From assembly GCF_016834655.1 (NCBI RefSeq), contig NZ_JAENHP010000012.1, forward strand, positions 1 to 64,000: a DNA stretch of 64,000 nt, read 5' to 3'. Both the position numbers and the translations under genes were made by a program. This DNA is from Paractinoplanes ovalisporus. Lineage in GTDB: Bacteria > Actinomycetota > Actinomycetes > Mycobacteriales > Micromonosporaceae. Under the pieces are notes generated by a model. That model ran no database searches. It was not told the origin of the DNA and was given only the letters and a program-made list of their open reading frames with translations. This document shows positions 1 to 8,030 of this stretch, in pieces (position 1 is the first letter of the stretch; the number at the start of each line of letters is the position of its first letter).

Positions 1-116
1 ACATGCTGACGATCTGCGCGAAGCATGGCAACCCGCGGGGCTGCGGAACGATCGCCGACGCCGCGTACAAGGCCGTCTACTACAACGCCACCAACGGCAA
101 GCACTGGTGGCGGTAG
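1..116 (+). CDS. C-terminal fragment of unidentified protein
   Basis: An open frame runs from the left edge to a TAG at 114-116 and ends in ...NATNGKHWWR. About 37 residues are visible, with two cysteines and aromatic-rich sequence, which would suit the end of a small secreted protein, but this is too little to assign a family. The start lies outside the window. A strong hairpin follows 13 nt after the stop, which supports a real gene end here. The codons end mostly in G or C as in the neighbouring genes. Confidence 0.5.
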   Translation, partial: MLTICAKHGNPRGCGTIADAAYKAVYYNATNGKHWWR

Positions 117-128
117 GCATCCCGGTCG

Positions 129-166
129 CCGGGAGCGATGCCCGACGGCAGGGGCATCGCTCCCGG
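129..166. terminator. Bidirectional hairpin terminator
   Basis: A perfect 14-bp inverted repeat (129-142 and 153-166, core GGGAGCGATGCC/GGCATCGCTCCC) encloses a 10-nt loop. It sits between two converging genes, the fragment ending at 116 and the binding-protein gene ending at 171. There is no long T-tract, as is common in high-GC actinomycetes. Confidence 0.8.
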
Positions 167-170
167 TCTT

Positions 171-1544
171 CTACTGGGCGACCTTGAAGAGGTTGTTCAG
201 CTGGTCGTTCACGGTGGTCAGCGACGACACGGGTGCGTCACCGATGTAGACGGCGTCCATCCGGGGCTGCAGCAGCGCCGTGATGTCGGCCGCGTTCGAC
301 GTCACCGGGAACAGGAACGTGGTCTTGTCCTTGACCTGGTCGGTGAACGGGGTGACGTCGAGCTTGCGTTCGTCGCGGTTGAACGCGATCGCCTTGTCGG
401 TGCCGGCGGGTCGGGCCGGGAACACCACGCCGGACTCGCCGATGATGTTCTGGCACTCCTCGCCGCTCATGAACTTCACCCACTTGGCCGCGTTCTCGGG
501 TTGTTTCGAGAGCTTCGTGACCGAGTCGGCCAGGCCGTTGAACATCGACGCCCGTTTGCCGGTGGGGCCGATCGGGGTCGGGGCGATGCCGATCGCGAGC
601 TTCTGGCCCGACGTGTCGGTCAGGCCGGTGAAGGTCGAGATCTTCCAGGAGCCGTCGAAGGCCATCGCCGCCAGGCCGGACTGGATCTGCTTGTCGGGGC
701 CGACCGGGTTGTTGCCGCCGATCTCGGCGAAGCTCGGCATGTAACCCTTGCGTTCCAGGCCGAAGTACCAGGACAGGGTGTCCTGGAAGGCCGGCTGGTC
801 GAGGTTGAACCGGGTGCCCCACGGGTTCTTGTCGGTGACCTGCCATCCGGCGCTGCCGGCGAAGTTCGACCATTGGGTCTGGCCCCAGCCGCCCCCGCCC
901 GAACCGTCGGACCCGATCCCGTACTGGGAAATGTTGTTCTTGTCGAAACCGGGCTCGTCGCCGCGGACGCCGTTGACGTCGACGGTCAGGTGGGCCACGG
1001 TCTTCTCGAAGGTGCCGCCGTCGGTCGGGTTCCAGGTCAGGTCCTTCAACGTGGCCGGATCAACACCGGCGCTCCGCAGGGCGGCCGGGTTGTAGAACAT
1101 GGCGATCGTGTCCCAGTCCTTCGGCGACCCGTACCGCTTGCCGTCCTGGCCCTTCCACAGTTCGGCCAGCCCCTCCTGGTAGTCCCCGTCGTTGATGTCG
1201 CCGGTCGGCCCGAGCTGGTCGAGCGGCCGCAGCACGCCGAGGTCGACGAACTGCGCGAACTTGGCCAGGTGGTCGGTGAACACGTCGGGCGCGGTGTCGG
1301 CGATGAACCCGGCGGTGAGCTTCGACCAGTAGACGTCCCAGCCGTACTGGGAGATGTGCACCGACAGCCCGGGGTTCTGCTGCGCGAAGGCGTCGGCGCA
1401 TTTCTGGTAACCGGGCTGCTGGGCCGAGTCCCACAGCCAGTACTCGATGGTGCCGCCGCCCGACTCGGTGGCGGCGTCGGCCCCGCTCCAGCCGCATCCG
1501 GCGACGAGCAGCGCGGAAAGGAAGGCTCCGAGACGCGATTTCAT
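171..1544 (-). CDS. Extracellular sugar-binding lipoprotein (ABC importer)
   Basis: A 457-residue family-1 extracellular solute-binding protein, the substrate receptor of a carbohydrate ABC importer. The N-terminus is a lipoprotein signal: a short basic start, a hydrophobic stretch and the lipobox V-A-G-C with the lipidated cysteine at residue 17, so the protein is anchored outside the membrane. The body shows the usual features of the group (YWLWDS near the start, and a W/Y-rich sugar site). Its ATG overlaps the stop of the upstream permease by four bases (ATGA), so it is the last gene of an operon with two permeases and an alpha-galactosidase. The substrate is therefore probably an alpha-galactoside such as melibiose or raffinose (inference). 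No ATPase gene is present; a shared MsiK-type ATPase is expected. Confidence 0.9.
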   Translation of the reverse strand: MKSRLGAFLSALLVAGCGWSGADAATESGGGTIEYWLWDSAQQPGYQKCADAFAQQNPGLSVHISQYGWDVYWSKLTAGFIADTAPDVFTDHLAKFAQFVDLGVLRPLDQLGPTGDINDGDYQEGLAELWKGQDGKRYGSPKDWDTIAMFYNPAALRSAGVDPATLKDLTWNPTDGGTFEKTVAHLTVDVNGVRGDEPGFDKNNISQYGIGSDGSGGGGWGQTQWSNFAGSAGWQVTDKNPWGTRFNLDQPAFQDTLSWYFGLERKGYMPSFAEIGGNNPVGPDKQIQSGLAAMAFDGSWKISTFTGLTDTSGQKLAIGIAPTPIGPTGKRASMFNGLADSVTKLSKQPENAAKWVKFMSGEECQNIIGESGVVFPARPAGTDKAIAFNRDERKLDVTPFTDQVKDKTTFLFPVTSNAADITALLQPRMDAVYIGDAPVSSLTTVNDQLNNLFKVAQ

Positions 1545-2482
1545 TTGATCCCACTAAAGCCGATGGAGTTGACGATCCGTTTCGCGAAGAAGAGGAACAG
1601 GACGAGCATCGGCAGGGCCGCCACGAGCGTGGCCGCCATCAGGCCCGACCAGTCCGGACCGGTCTGCGGCGTCTGCGACTTGAAGACGCCGAGCGCCACC
1701 GTCAGCACGCGGGAACGGTCGGTGTAGCTGACCATCAACGGCCAGAAGTAGTCGTTCCACGACGTGATGTAGGTGAGGATGCCGAGCGTCGCCAGCGGCG
1801 CGGCCGACATGGGCATGATCAGCTGGAAGAACACCCGTACCTTGGACGCGCCCTCGACCAGGGCCGCCTCCTCGACCTCGCGGGAGATGCCGAGGAAGAA
1901 CTGCCGCAGGAAGAAGACCGCGAACGGGGTCATCAGCATCGTCGGCAGCGAGATGCCGAGCAGCGTGTCGATCAGGCCCAGCTGCTTGATCAGCACGAAG
2001 TTGGGCAGCAGCGTGAAGATGGCCGGGATCATCAGGCCGGCCAGGAAGAACGCGAAGACCTTCTCGCGGTGCCGCCACTGCAGACGGGCGAACGCGTACG
2101 CGGCCATCGCGCTGAAGAAGACCTGTCCGGCGGTGACCAGGGTGGAGACGATCACCGAGTTGGCCAGGTAGTGCCAGAAGTTGATCGGCTGGCCGGCGCC
2201 GCCCGCGTCGATCGCCTCCTGACCGGTCTGCAGGCCGAAGACGCGTTCGAACCCGCCCCACGAAGCGTCGACCGGAAGCAGGCTGTCGGAGCCCGCGTAC
2301 AGGGCGTTGTTGCTGCTCAGGGCGGTGCGCAGCATCCAGTAGAAGGGGAAGATCGACGCCAGGATCACCAGGATCATGAAGAACCAGGCCAGCGCGCGCC
2401 CGAAGTTGAAGCCCGGCTTGGGGGGTTTCTCGGCGACGACGACGGCCGGAACGGCCACCGGCTGTGTGGTGGTGGTAGCCAT
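1541..2482 (-). CDS. Carbohydrate ABC transporter permease, MalG type
   Basis: A 313-residue inner-membrane permease with six predicted membrane segments. It carries the EAA loop that contacts the ATPase (EEAALVEGASKVRVFFQLIMP region, about residues 210-230) and a C-terminal segment typical of MalG-like subunits. A clear ribosome site (GGAGGG) lies 5 nt before the ATG. It starts 9 nt after the stop of the MalF-type gene and overlaps the binding-protein gene by ATGA, so the three products are translationally linked. The cytoplasmic N-terminal tail of about 30 residues is Pro/Val-rich and not conserved. The substrate is inferred from the linked GH36 enzyme. Confidence 0.92.
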   Translation of the reverse strand: MATTTTQPVAVPAVVVAEKPPKPGFNFGRALAWFFMILVILASIFPFYWMLRTALSSNNALYAGSDSLLPVDASWGGFERVFGLQTGQEAIDAGGAGQPINFWHYLANSVIVSTLVTAGQVFFSAMAAYAFARLQWRHREKVFAFFLAGLMIPAIFTLLPNFVLIKQLGLIDTLLGISLPTMLMTPFAVFFLRQFFLGISREVEEAALVEGASKVRVFFQLIMPMSAAPLATLGILTYITSWNDYFWPLMVSYTDRSRVLTVALGVFKSQTPQTGPDWSGLMAATLVAALPMLVLFLFFAKRIVNSIGFSGIK

Positions 2483-2491
2483 CGGACCCTC

Positions 2492-3373
2492 CTAGGCCAG
2501 GTCGGACTGCTCGGCGCGGGTCAGGCGGTACTGCAAAAACGTGATCACGATGAGGACCACCAGGAGCGCGACCGACATGGCCGAGGCGTAGCCGAACTGG
2601 AAGCGGCCGAACGCCATGTCGTAGATGTAGTACTGCAGGACCCGCGAGGAGTCGACCGGACCGCCGCGGGTGGTGACGGCGACGGTGTCGAACACCTGGA
2701 ACGACCCGACCACGGTGATGATCAGGACGAGCGCCAGGATCGGGCGGAGCAGCGGCAAGGTGATGCGCCGGAACATGGTCAGCTCGGACGCCCCGTCGGT
2801 GCGCCCCGCCTCGTACAGGGTCTCGGGAATGGTCTGGAGCCCCGCGAAGATCAGCAGGGCCGTGTAGCCGACGTGCCGCCAGACGTTGATCAGCGCGACC
2901 GTCGGGATGACCCAGGCGCCGTCGGCCAGGAAAGCGACCCGGTCGAGGCCGATCAGCTCGATCACCCGGTTCCCGATGCCGAGCTGATAGTCCAGGATCC
3001 ACAGGAAGATCAGGGCGGCGACCACATTCGACACGAGGTACGGCGTGAGCACGATCCCGCGCAGCCAGGTGCGCCGGGTGAGCCGTTGCATCATCACCGC
3101 GATGCCGAGCGCCAGCACCGTCTGCACGACGATGTTGATGACGACGTAGTAGATGGTGACCTTGAGCGCGTTCCAGAACACCGGGTCCTGGACCATCCGT
3201 ACGTAATTGTCGAGGCCGTTGAACTCGGGTGGTGTGAGCAGGTTGAACTTGGTGAAGCTGAGGTAGATGCCGCGCAGCGTCGGCCAGACCATGAAGATCA
3301 GGAAGCCGACCAACGCGGGTGCGATGAACATGAGGGCCAGTCGGGTGTCGTCCTTACGCTTGATTGCCTCCAT
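2492..3373 (-). CDS. Carbohydrate ABC transporter permease, MalF type
   Basis: A 293-residue permease with six membrane segments and the EAA motif (YEAGRTDGASELTMFRRITLP region, about residues 190-210). It is the partner of the MalG-type permease directly downstream; the two form the channel of a sugar importer. The start codon lies inside the 3' end of the alpha-galactosidase gene (20-bp overlap), which implies translational coupling. There is a short charged N-terminus (MEAIKRKDD) before the first membrane segment, as in most actinobacterial MalF homologues. Confidence 0.92.
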   Translation of the reverse strand: MEAIKRKDDTRLALMFIAPALVGFLIFMVWPTLRGIYLSFTKFNLLTPPEFNGLDNYVRMVQDPVFWNALKVTIYYVVINIVVQTVLALGIAVMMQRLTRRTWLRGIVLTPYLVSNVVAALIFLWILDYQLGIGNRVIELIGLDRVAFLADGAWVIPTVALINVWRHVGYTALLIFAGLQTIPETLYEAGRTDGASELTMFRRITLPLLRPILALVLIITVVGSFQVFDTVAVTTRGGPVDSSRVLQYYIYDMAFGRFQFGYASAMSVALLVVLIVITFLQYRLTRAEQSDLA

Positions 3374-5495
3374 CGGGTCCCCTCAGGGCGTCGGCGCTGT
3401 AGAGCACGACTTGGTCGGGACGAACCCGGGGTGCGGCGACGCCCGCGTGCTCGATCGCGGCGCCGCTGAGAACGACGTCGCCGTCCCACCACGGGGGCGG
3501 GTGCGACGCCGGGTGCAACGGCCGCAGGCGGTACGGCCGTCGCGGGTCCAGACCGCGGAACCGCAGCCGGGCCGGTGGATCCGGGTACGGGCTGGCCATC
3601 GTCACCATCGCGATCAGCGCGGCCGACCGGTCGGGTGACACCACGCCGTGCACCAGCACGTCGTCGCCGTACCCGTCCATCCGTACGAGATCGCCCCCGA
3701 GCAGCAGCCCCCGGTGCTCCTTGAAGAAGGCGATCCACTCACCGAGCTCCCCCAGCTGCTCGTCGCCGGCGGCGGTGAGGTCCCACTCGATGCCGAGGTG
3801 GCCGAAGACCGCCGTGCCGGCCCGGAACGCCAGGTCGTGCCGCCGGCCGGTGACGTGGTTGCGGTCCGAGGCGATGTGCGAGCCGAGGAACTCCGGCGGC
3901 ACCAGCTGGGCGCTCCAGCGCAGCATGTGCTGCCGGTCGTGCGGGTCGATGTTGTCGCTGACCCAGACCCGGTCACTGCGGGCCAGCACCTCGAGGTCGA
4001 CCCGGCCGCCGCCGGACGAGCACGACTCGATCTCGAGGGCGGGATGCGCGGCCCGGAGCTCGTCGAGCAGCCGATAGAACGCCAGCGTCTGGTCGTGCAC
4101 GCCCGGCTCGCCGGTGGGCTGGGTGCCCGCCTCGATCAGGTCACGGTTGTGGTCCCACTTGATGTAGTCGATCGCGTATTCGTCGAGGATCGCCAGAATC
4201 TGCGTCTTGACGTGCTCGTACGCGCCCGGCAGCCCGAGGTTGAGCACCTGCTGCCGGCGCGACTCGACCGGCCACTCGTCCCGCGCTGACATGATCCATT
4301 CGGGGTGTTCGCGGGCCAGGTCGGAGTCGGGGTTGACCATCTCGGGCTCGAACCACAGCCCGAACTGCAGGCCCAGCCGCTTCACCCCGTTGATCAGCGG
4401 GTGCAGCCCGTCCGGCCAGACGTCGGGCGACACCACCCAGTCACCCAGTCCCGAGGTGTCGTCGCGGCGCGAGCCGAACCAGCCGTCGTCCAGCACGTAG
4501 CGTTCGGCGCCGGCCGCCGCGGCCAGCTCGGCGAGTTCGAGCAGTTTGTCGAGGCGGTGGTCGAAATAGACGGCCTCCCACACGTTGAGCGACACCGGGC
4601 GCTCGCTGTCCACCGGCCTCCCGCGCGAACGCAGATGCCGATGGAAGCGCCGGGCCACCTCGTCCAGCCCGTCGCCGTGCGAGCCATAAACCCAGGGCGT
4701 CCGGTACGCCTCCCCGCGCGCGAGCCGCACCTCCCCCGCCAGCAGCAACTCCCCGCCGCCGAGGCGCTGCTCCCCCGACCAGACCCGCTCGGCGTAATGC
4801 GTGTGGTTGCCGCTCCACGCCGTGTGCACCGCCCACACACGCCCGCGCGCGAACCCGAATCCCGGCTCGCCGGCGTGCAGCACATAGGCGCTGTCGGCCC
4901 CCGTGCGCCCGCGCCGATTCTCCCGCGTGTGCAGCCCCACGTGGAGCGGCGCCCGCTGCGGCACCCGTTCGAGGTTGTGCCGCCCGGCGAAGTCGAGCAG
5001 TTCGGTGGCCTCGGCCGGCAGCGGGAAGGACAAGACGAGATCTTCCAGCCCGTACGTCTCCTCGCGCTGGTTGGTGAGCGTGGCGCGCGCCCGCAGGAGG
5101 CCGCTGGGCAGCAGCTCGATCTCGATCAGCAGCGCGAGCCGCCCGGCGTCGTCGGCCGCTTCGACCTCGAGAAGCCCGGGACCCCCATTCCCGTACGGGC
5201 GGAAGCTCGTGATCTGGAAGGAGGGTGACCACCCCGCGCCGCCGGCCGAGCCGCGCAGCCCCGGACGCCCCGTCCAGCCGCCTTTGTGCTCCGGGATGAT
5301 CGCCACCGGTGGAGGCTCGTCCTGGGCGTTGCTGCCGGTGACCCCCACGGCCGCCCGGAGCAGCGCGCTGACCTGCTCGTCGTCGAGGCCGGGCAGCTCG
5401 GGGCCCCAGTAGGCGACGACCGGCAGCCCCGGCCCGCGGCCGTCGACCACCACGGTGACCCCGGCGGCCGACATGACGGCAACGGTTTCACTCAC
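3354..5495 (-). CDS. Alpha-galactosidase, GH36
   Basis: Hydrolyses terminal alpha-1,6-galactose residues, for example in melibiose, raffinose or galactomannan oligomers. The 713-residue protein has an N-terminal beta-sandwich followed by the (beta/alpha)8 catalytic barrel. The nucleophile is Asp448 in KWDHNRD, and the likely acid/base is Asp514 in VSDN; DDGWFG and the ESCSSGGGR loop of the family are also present. There is no signal peptide, so it acts in the cytoplasm on imported sugar. The start chosen is the GTG at 5495, preceded by GGGGGA at 5-nt spacing; a longer frame to 5594 exists but lacks family similarity and runs into a tandem-repeat region. It is the first gene of the importer operon and overlaps the next gene by 20 bp. 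No dedicated regulator is adjacent. Confidence 0.93.
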   Translation of the reverse strand: MSETVAVMSAAGVTVVVDGRGPGLPVVAYWGPELPGLDDEQVSALLRAAVGVTGSNAQDEPPPVAIIPEHKGGWTGRPGLRGSAGGAGWSPSFQITSFRPYGNGGPGLLEVEAADDAGRLALLIEIELLPSGLLRARATLTNQREETYGLEDLVLSFPLPAEATELLDFAGRHNLERVPQRAPLHVGLHTRENRRGRTGADSAYVLHAGEPGFGFARGRVWAVHTAWSGNHTHYAERVWSGEQRLGGGELLLAGEVRLARGEAYRTPWVYGSHGDGLDEVARRFHRHLRSRGRPVDSERPVSLNVWEAVYFDHRLDKLLELAELAAAAGAERYVLDDGWFGSRRDDTSGLGDWVVSPDVWPDGLHPLINGVKRLGLQFGLWFEPEMVNPDSDLAREHPEWIMSARDEWPVESRRQQVLNLGLPGAYEHVKTQILAILDEYAIDYIKWDHNRDLIEAGTQPTGEPGVHDQTLAFYRLLDELRAAHPALEIESCSSGGGRVDLEVLARSDRVWVSDNIDPHDRQHMLRWSAQLVPPEFLGSHIASDRNHVTGRRHDLAFRAGTAVFGHLGIEWDLTAAGDEQLGELGEWIAFFKEHRGLLLGGDLVRMDGYGDDVLVHGVVSPDRSAALIAMVTMASPYPDPPARLRFRGLDPRRPYRLRPLHPASHPPPWWDGDVVLSGAAIEHAGVAAPRVRPDQVVLYSADALRGPDGGNQA

Positions 5496-5600
5496 ACCGA
5501 TCCCCCAGTTCCGGGGCGCTAAATCGATAAACCGAGATTGCTTGGCCGTTTCCGGCGTGTCAACCCTGCTTCCCTCATCCACCGGCATCGACAAATTCCG

Positions 5601-5740
5601 CTCCCGGCAGCTTCTCCGGGACCGGTTGGAAGCGGCTTCTCCCGGCCCGAGTGGAAGCGGCTTCTCCGGGCCCGAGTGGACGTGGCCTCTTTGGGCCTGG
5701 GTGGACCCGGCTTAACTGGGCCCGGTTTCTCCAGGCCCGG
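5601..5740. repeat. 25-bp tandem repeat in divergent intergenic region
   Basis: Four full units and two partial or decayed ones with an exact 25-bp period: 5601-5625 (decayed), 5626-5650, 5651-5675, 5676-5700, 5701-5725 and a 15-bp remnant 5726-5740. The core is GTGGAAGCGGCTTCTCC followed by GGGCCCGA. Units 2 and 3 are almost identical and the outer units diverge. It lies between the divergent alpha-galactosidase and peptidase genes and ends 15 nt before the latter's ATG, so it could affect their promoters. The period is not a multiple of three, which argues against coding. Confidence 0.85.
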
Positions 5741-5755
5741 GTGGATCATTGGGGT

Positions 5756-6610
5756 ATGCAGCTTCTCTCGGCACACGCCGGCCACTGGACCGGCGACGGC
5801 ACCGGCGTGACCGTGATCCTCCCGCCGCCCGGAACGGTGGCTTCGGGCGAGGTGAGAGGAGGCGCACCGGCCACACGCGAGTTCGAACTGCTCGACCCCG
5901 TACGCCTGGTCGACCGCGTGGACGCCGTGGTCCTGTCCGGCGGTTCCGCGTTCGGCCTGGCCGCCGGCGACGGCGTCATGCAGCTGCTCCGCGAACGCGG
6001 CCTGGGCTTCCCCACCGCCGCCGGCCCGGTCCCGATCGTCGTAGGCATGTCCCTGTTCGACGCGTCGGTGGCCGCGACCGACCGCCCCGACTTCACCACC
6101 GGCGGCCGGTCGGCAGCCGAGGCCGCCCTGTCCGGCGCCCCGTTCCAGACCGGCCGCGTCGGCGCCGGCACGGGCGCCACCACCGGCAAGTGGCGCAACC
6201 GCCTCGACCCCGGCGGCATCGGCCTGGCCCAGGGCCGCCTCGGCGAGGCCTCGATCGTGGCGCTGGCCGCGGTCAACGGCTGGGGCGACGTCATCGGCCC
6301 CGACGGCCGCCCGCTGATCGCCCCCGACCAGGGCCCGGCGACACCGGCACCGCCACCGTTCCCCCGCACCAACACCACGATCGCCGTGCTGCTGACCGAC
6401 GCCAAACTGGACAAGAGGGCCTGCTACTTGCTGGCCCAGAGCGGACACACGGGTTTCGCCCGAGCCTTGCACCCCGCCCATTCCAGCTACGACGGCGACG
6501 CGGTGGTGGCCCTGGCCACGGGCGAGCTGGACGCCGAGGTAAGCCTCGAACACCTGCGAGCCGCCGCAGCCGAGCTGATGGCCACGGCCATCCGCTCCGC
6601 CATCGGTTGA
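5756..6610 (+). CDS. P1/S58 (DmpA-like) N-terminal-nucleophile peptidase
   Basis: A 284-residue member of peptidase family S58 (L-aminopeptidase D-amidase/D-esterase, DmpA/BapA). These enzymes cut themselves into two chains, and the new N-terminal Ser/Thr is the nucleophile. Visible family features are VLSGGSAFGLAAGDGVM (about residues 60-76), the TGATTGKW glycine-rich segment, and the probable processing site in the R-T-N-T-T-I-A-V segment around residue 205, where Asn-Thr would be cut. No signal peptide is present. The ATG at 5756 follows GGGG; longer frames upstream run through the 25-bp repeats and are rejected. It stands alone; the substrate cannot be told from context. Confidence 0.85.
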   Translation: MQLLSAHAGHWTGDGTGVTVILPPPGTVASGEVRGGAPATREFELLDPVRLVDRVDAVVLSGGSAFGLAAGDGVMQLLRERGLGFPTAAGPVPIVVGMSLFDASVAATDRPDFTTGGRSAAEAALSGAPFQTGRVGAGTGATTGKWRNRLDPGGIGLAQGRLGEASIVALAAVNGWGDVIGPDGRPLIAPDQGPATPAPPPFPRTNTTIAVLLTDAKLDKRACYLLAQSGHTGFARALHPAHSSYDGDAVVALATGELDAEVSLEHLRAAAAELMATAIRSAIG

Positions 6611-6693
6611 TGCACGCCTCGTCGTGGGGCGCCGGACCATTGGTGCGGATCCGGCGCCGAGGTCACCCGTTTGCGGGGCGACCGAGTCACCCG

Positions 6694-6849
6694 CTAGCTG
6701 GGGACCAGGTGAGAAAGGCTGAAAAGCCCGTAGAAGAAGACCGCAATGACAACGGAGAGCAAGAAGAGCAATACTTTCCGCCAGGCCGCCACGAGCACCA
6801 TGGCACCTATACTCATGATGACAATAACGAGAACATCGCCGGGAGACAT
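6694..6849 (-). CDS. Small two-helix membrane protein (51 aa)
   Basis: A short gene on the minus strand, ATG at 6849 and TAG at 6694-6696. It is preceded by an excellent ribosome site (AAGGAGG, 4-nt spacing), the best in this part of the window, which is the main reason to accept it. The product begins MSPGDVLVIVIMSIGAMVLV, then has a short basic turn with W-R-K, then a second hydrophobic stretch (VLLFLLSVVIAVFFYGLF). That gives two predicted membrane helices with a tiny cytoplasmic or external tail. It uses A/T-ending codons (GTA, ATA, TTG, CTT) unlike its neighbours, which suggests foreign origin or relaxed codon choice. The function is unknown. Confidence 0.6.
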   Translation of the reverse strand: MSPGDVLVIVIMSIGAMVLVAAWRKVLLFLLSVVIAVFFYGLFSLSHLVPS

Positions 6850-7127
6850 TGATCCTCCTTCTGGGGGTTGCCTAGCCGCGAAACCCGGTCTAAAGTTCGG
6901 CCGGGACGTGGGCCCGAGAGGCTTTTGGCCTCGGAGCCAGTCCTTCTAGATTTGATTTAACGCGATGGCAATAGGGCGTCAACAAAGGCTTTTGGCATCC
7001 ATCTGCGACACCATCGCGACGGTTGCCCGGAAAATGCTCGCCATAGTTCCGCCAGTTGTCGAGCTTGAATGAAGTGTTCCATGGCAATTGGCTGCCAACT
7101 GGCAGCCGGCCGGTTCGAGGAAATGGG
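6850..7127. other. Intergenic region with inverted and direct repeats
   Basis: A 278-bp divergent spacer that is more A/T-rich than the rest of the window (for example TAGATTTGATTTAACG near 6948-6963). It contains two copies of GGCTTTTGGC (6920-6929 and 6987-6996); the first lies in a small imperfect hairpin (6914-6934). It also contains the 18-bp palindrome described separately. Promoters for the small membrane gene (minus) and the Mom-like gene (plus) should lie here, but no clear -10/-35 pair was identified. Confidence 0.5.
7090..7107. promoter_or_regulatory. 18-bp palindrome, possible operator
   Basis: GGCTGCCA and TGGCAGCC form a perfect 8-bp inverted repeat separated by AC. It ends 20 nt before the chosen ATG of the Mom-like gene and just before its ribosome site (GAGGA at 7117-7121). 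The position and symmetry suit a dimeric repressor site or an mRNA hairpin that affects translation. The cognate regulator is not known. Confidence 0.55.
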
Positions 7128-8030
7128 ATGACCGTCGACGACGAGGCCGACATCAGCCTGCCGGACTGCGTGACGTCGGGCGACAAGCGGATGTCCCAGA
7201 TGATCGACGAGGCGGCCACCAGCCGGGTCGTGAATACGCGGGCGCTGCACGTCCGGGTGCTGCTGCAGTTGCCCCGCATCGCCGAGTCCGACGGAAGAAT
7301 GCCGGCCCGGTCGGTCCGCGCCGAGGTGAACTGGGTGGCCGGGCAGTTGGCCGACGACGTCGAGAAGACGACCGGGCGCGTGTCCGAAGGGCTACGCCGC
7401 CTGCACAGGCTCAGCTTCGCGCCGGTGCCCGCCGCTCAGGCCGCACCGATCATCACGCACCGGCACTACCTGCAGAGCGCCCGCGAGGGATCACAGTACT
7501 TCGCGCTGCTGGACCCGCGCGGGCTGCCGGTGAGCATCTGCAGCGTCTCACCCCTCCAGTGGCGCCGCGTGGCGGCCCGGATAGAGGCGAATTTCGGGAT
7601 TCCCCGGGAGCGGGTCTGGGACGTCTCGCGCGTCTTCTCCTGCGACGACGCCCCGTACGGCGCCATCTCCCACCTGCTGGCGCGCGTGCGTTCCTGGATG
7701 AGGCAGAACTCGTTCGGCGTCGATCTGCTCACGACGGCCGTCGACCGCAACCTGGGCTTCAGCGGTGGCAGCTACCGGGCGGCGAACTGGCAGCACTGGT
7801 TCACCGTGCAACCCCGGCCCTACCTCTACCACAATCGGTTCTATGTCAGCCCGCGGCAGCTGCGGCGGCGGTTCGGCAGCGCGACGATCGCGGATCTGCA
7901 GAAGGCACATCCCGATCAGACGTTCGAGGTGAGCCGGATCAGATTGCGGGAGTCGCTCATCTTCTGCTGGCGGCTGCGCGGCGAGACGGAGTTCATTCCG
8001 GAGAGCGAACGGCCGAGGATACGTCGCTGA
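7128..8030 (+). CDS. GNAT-fold protein resembling phage Mom
   Basis: A 300-residue protein. The C-terminal two thirds resemble the Mom/GNAT-like group: FALLDPRGLPVSICSVSPL, then WDVSRVFSCDDAPYGAISHLLARV, then TTAVDRNLGFSGGSYRAANW and a Tyr-rich tail (PRPYLYHNRFYVSP). The order 'strand with conserved R, helix, D-x-x-x-G-x-x-G-x-x-Y-x-A-x-x-W' matches the acyl-CoA-binding core of Mom, which modifies adenine in phage Mu DNA. The first 100 residues are charged and helical. ATG 7128 is chosen because GAGGA lies 6 nt upstream; ATG 7056 is possible. It converges on and overlaps the PfkB-like gene by 38 bp. A DNA-modifying role is only a hypothesis; any GNAT reaction is possible. Confidence 0.5.
   Translation: MTVDDEADISLPDCVTSGDKRMSQMIDEAATSRVVNTRALHVRVLLQLPRIAESDGRMPARSVRAEVNWVAGQLADDVEKTTGRVSEGLRRLHRLSFAPVPAAQAAPIITHRHYLQSAREGSQYFALLDPRGLPVSICSVSPLQWRRVAARIEANFGIPRERVWDVSRVFSCDDAPYGAISHLLARVRSWMRQNSFGVDLLTTAVDRNLGFSGGSYRAANWQHWFTVQPRPYLYHNRFYVSPRQLRRRFGSATIADLQKAHPDQTFEVSRIRLRESLIFCWRLRGETEFIPESERPRIRR

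Noticed and set aside
138..1727. 529-codon open frame on the plus strand opposite the binding-protein gene
   Set aside because: It is antisense to a clear lipoprotein gene and has Arg/Val/Gly-rich low-complexity sequence typical of high-GC shadow frames.
5601..5740. CRISPR-like array
   Set aside because: Units are contiguous without spacers, diverge from one another, and no cas gene is near.
6746..6949. 67-codon plus-strand frame opposite the small membrane gene
   Set aside because: It has no ribosome site, while the opposite frame has a very strong one and a sensible membrane-protein sequence.
6850..7127. Phage or plasmid attachment site
   Set aside because: No tRNA, integrase or flanking direct repeat was found; only short repeats and a palindrome.
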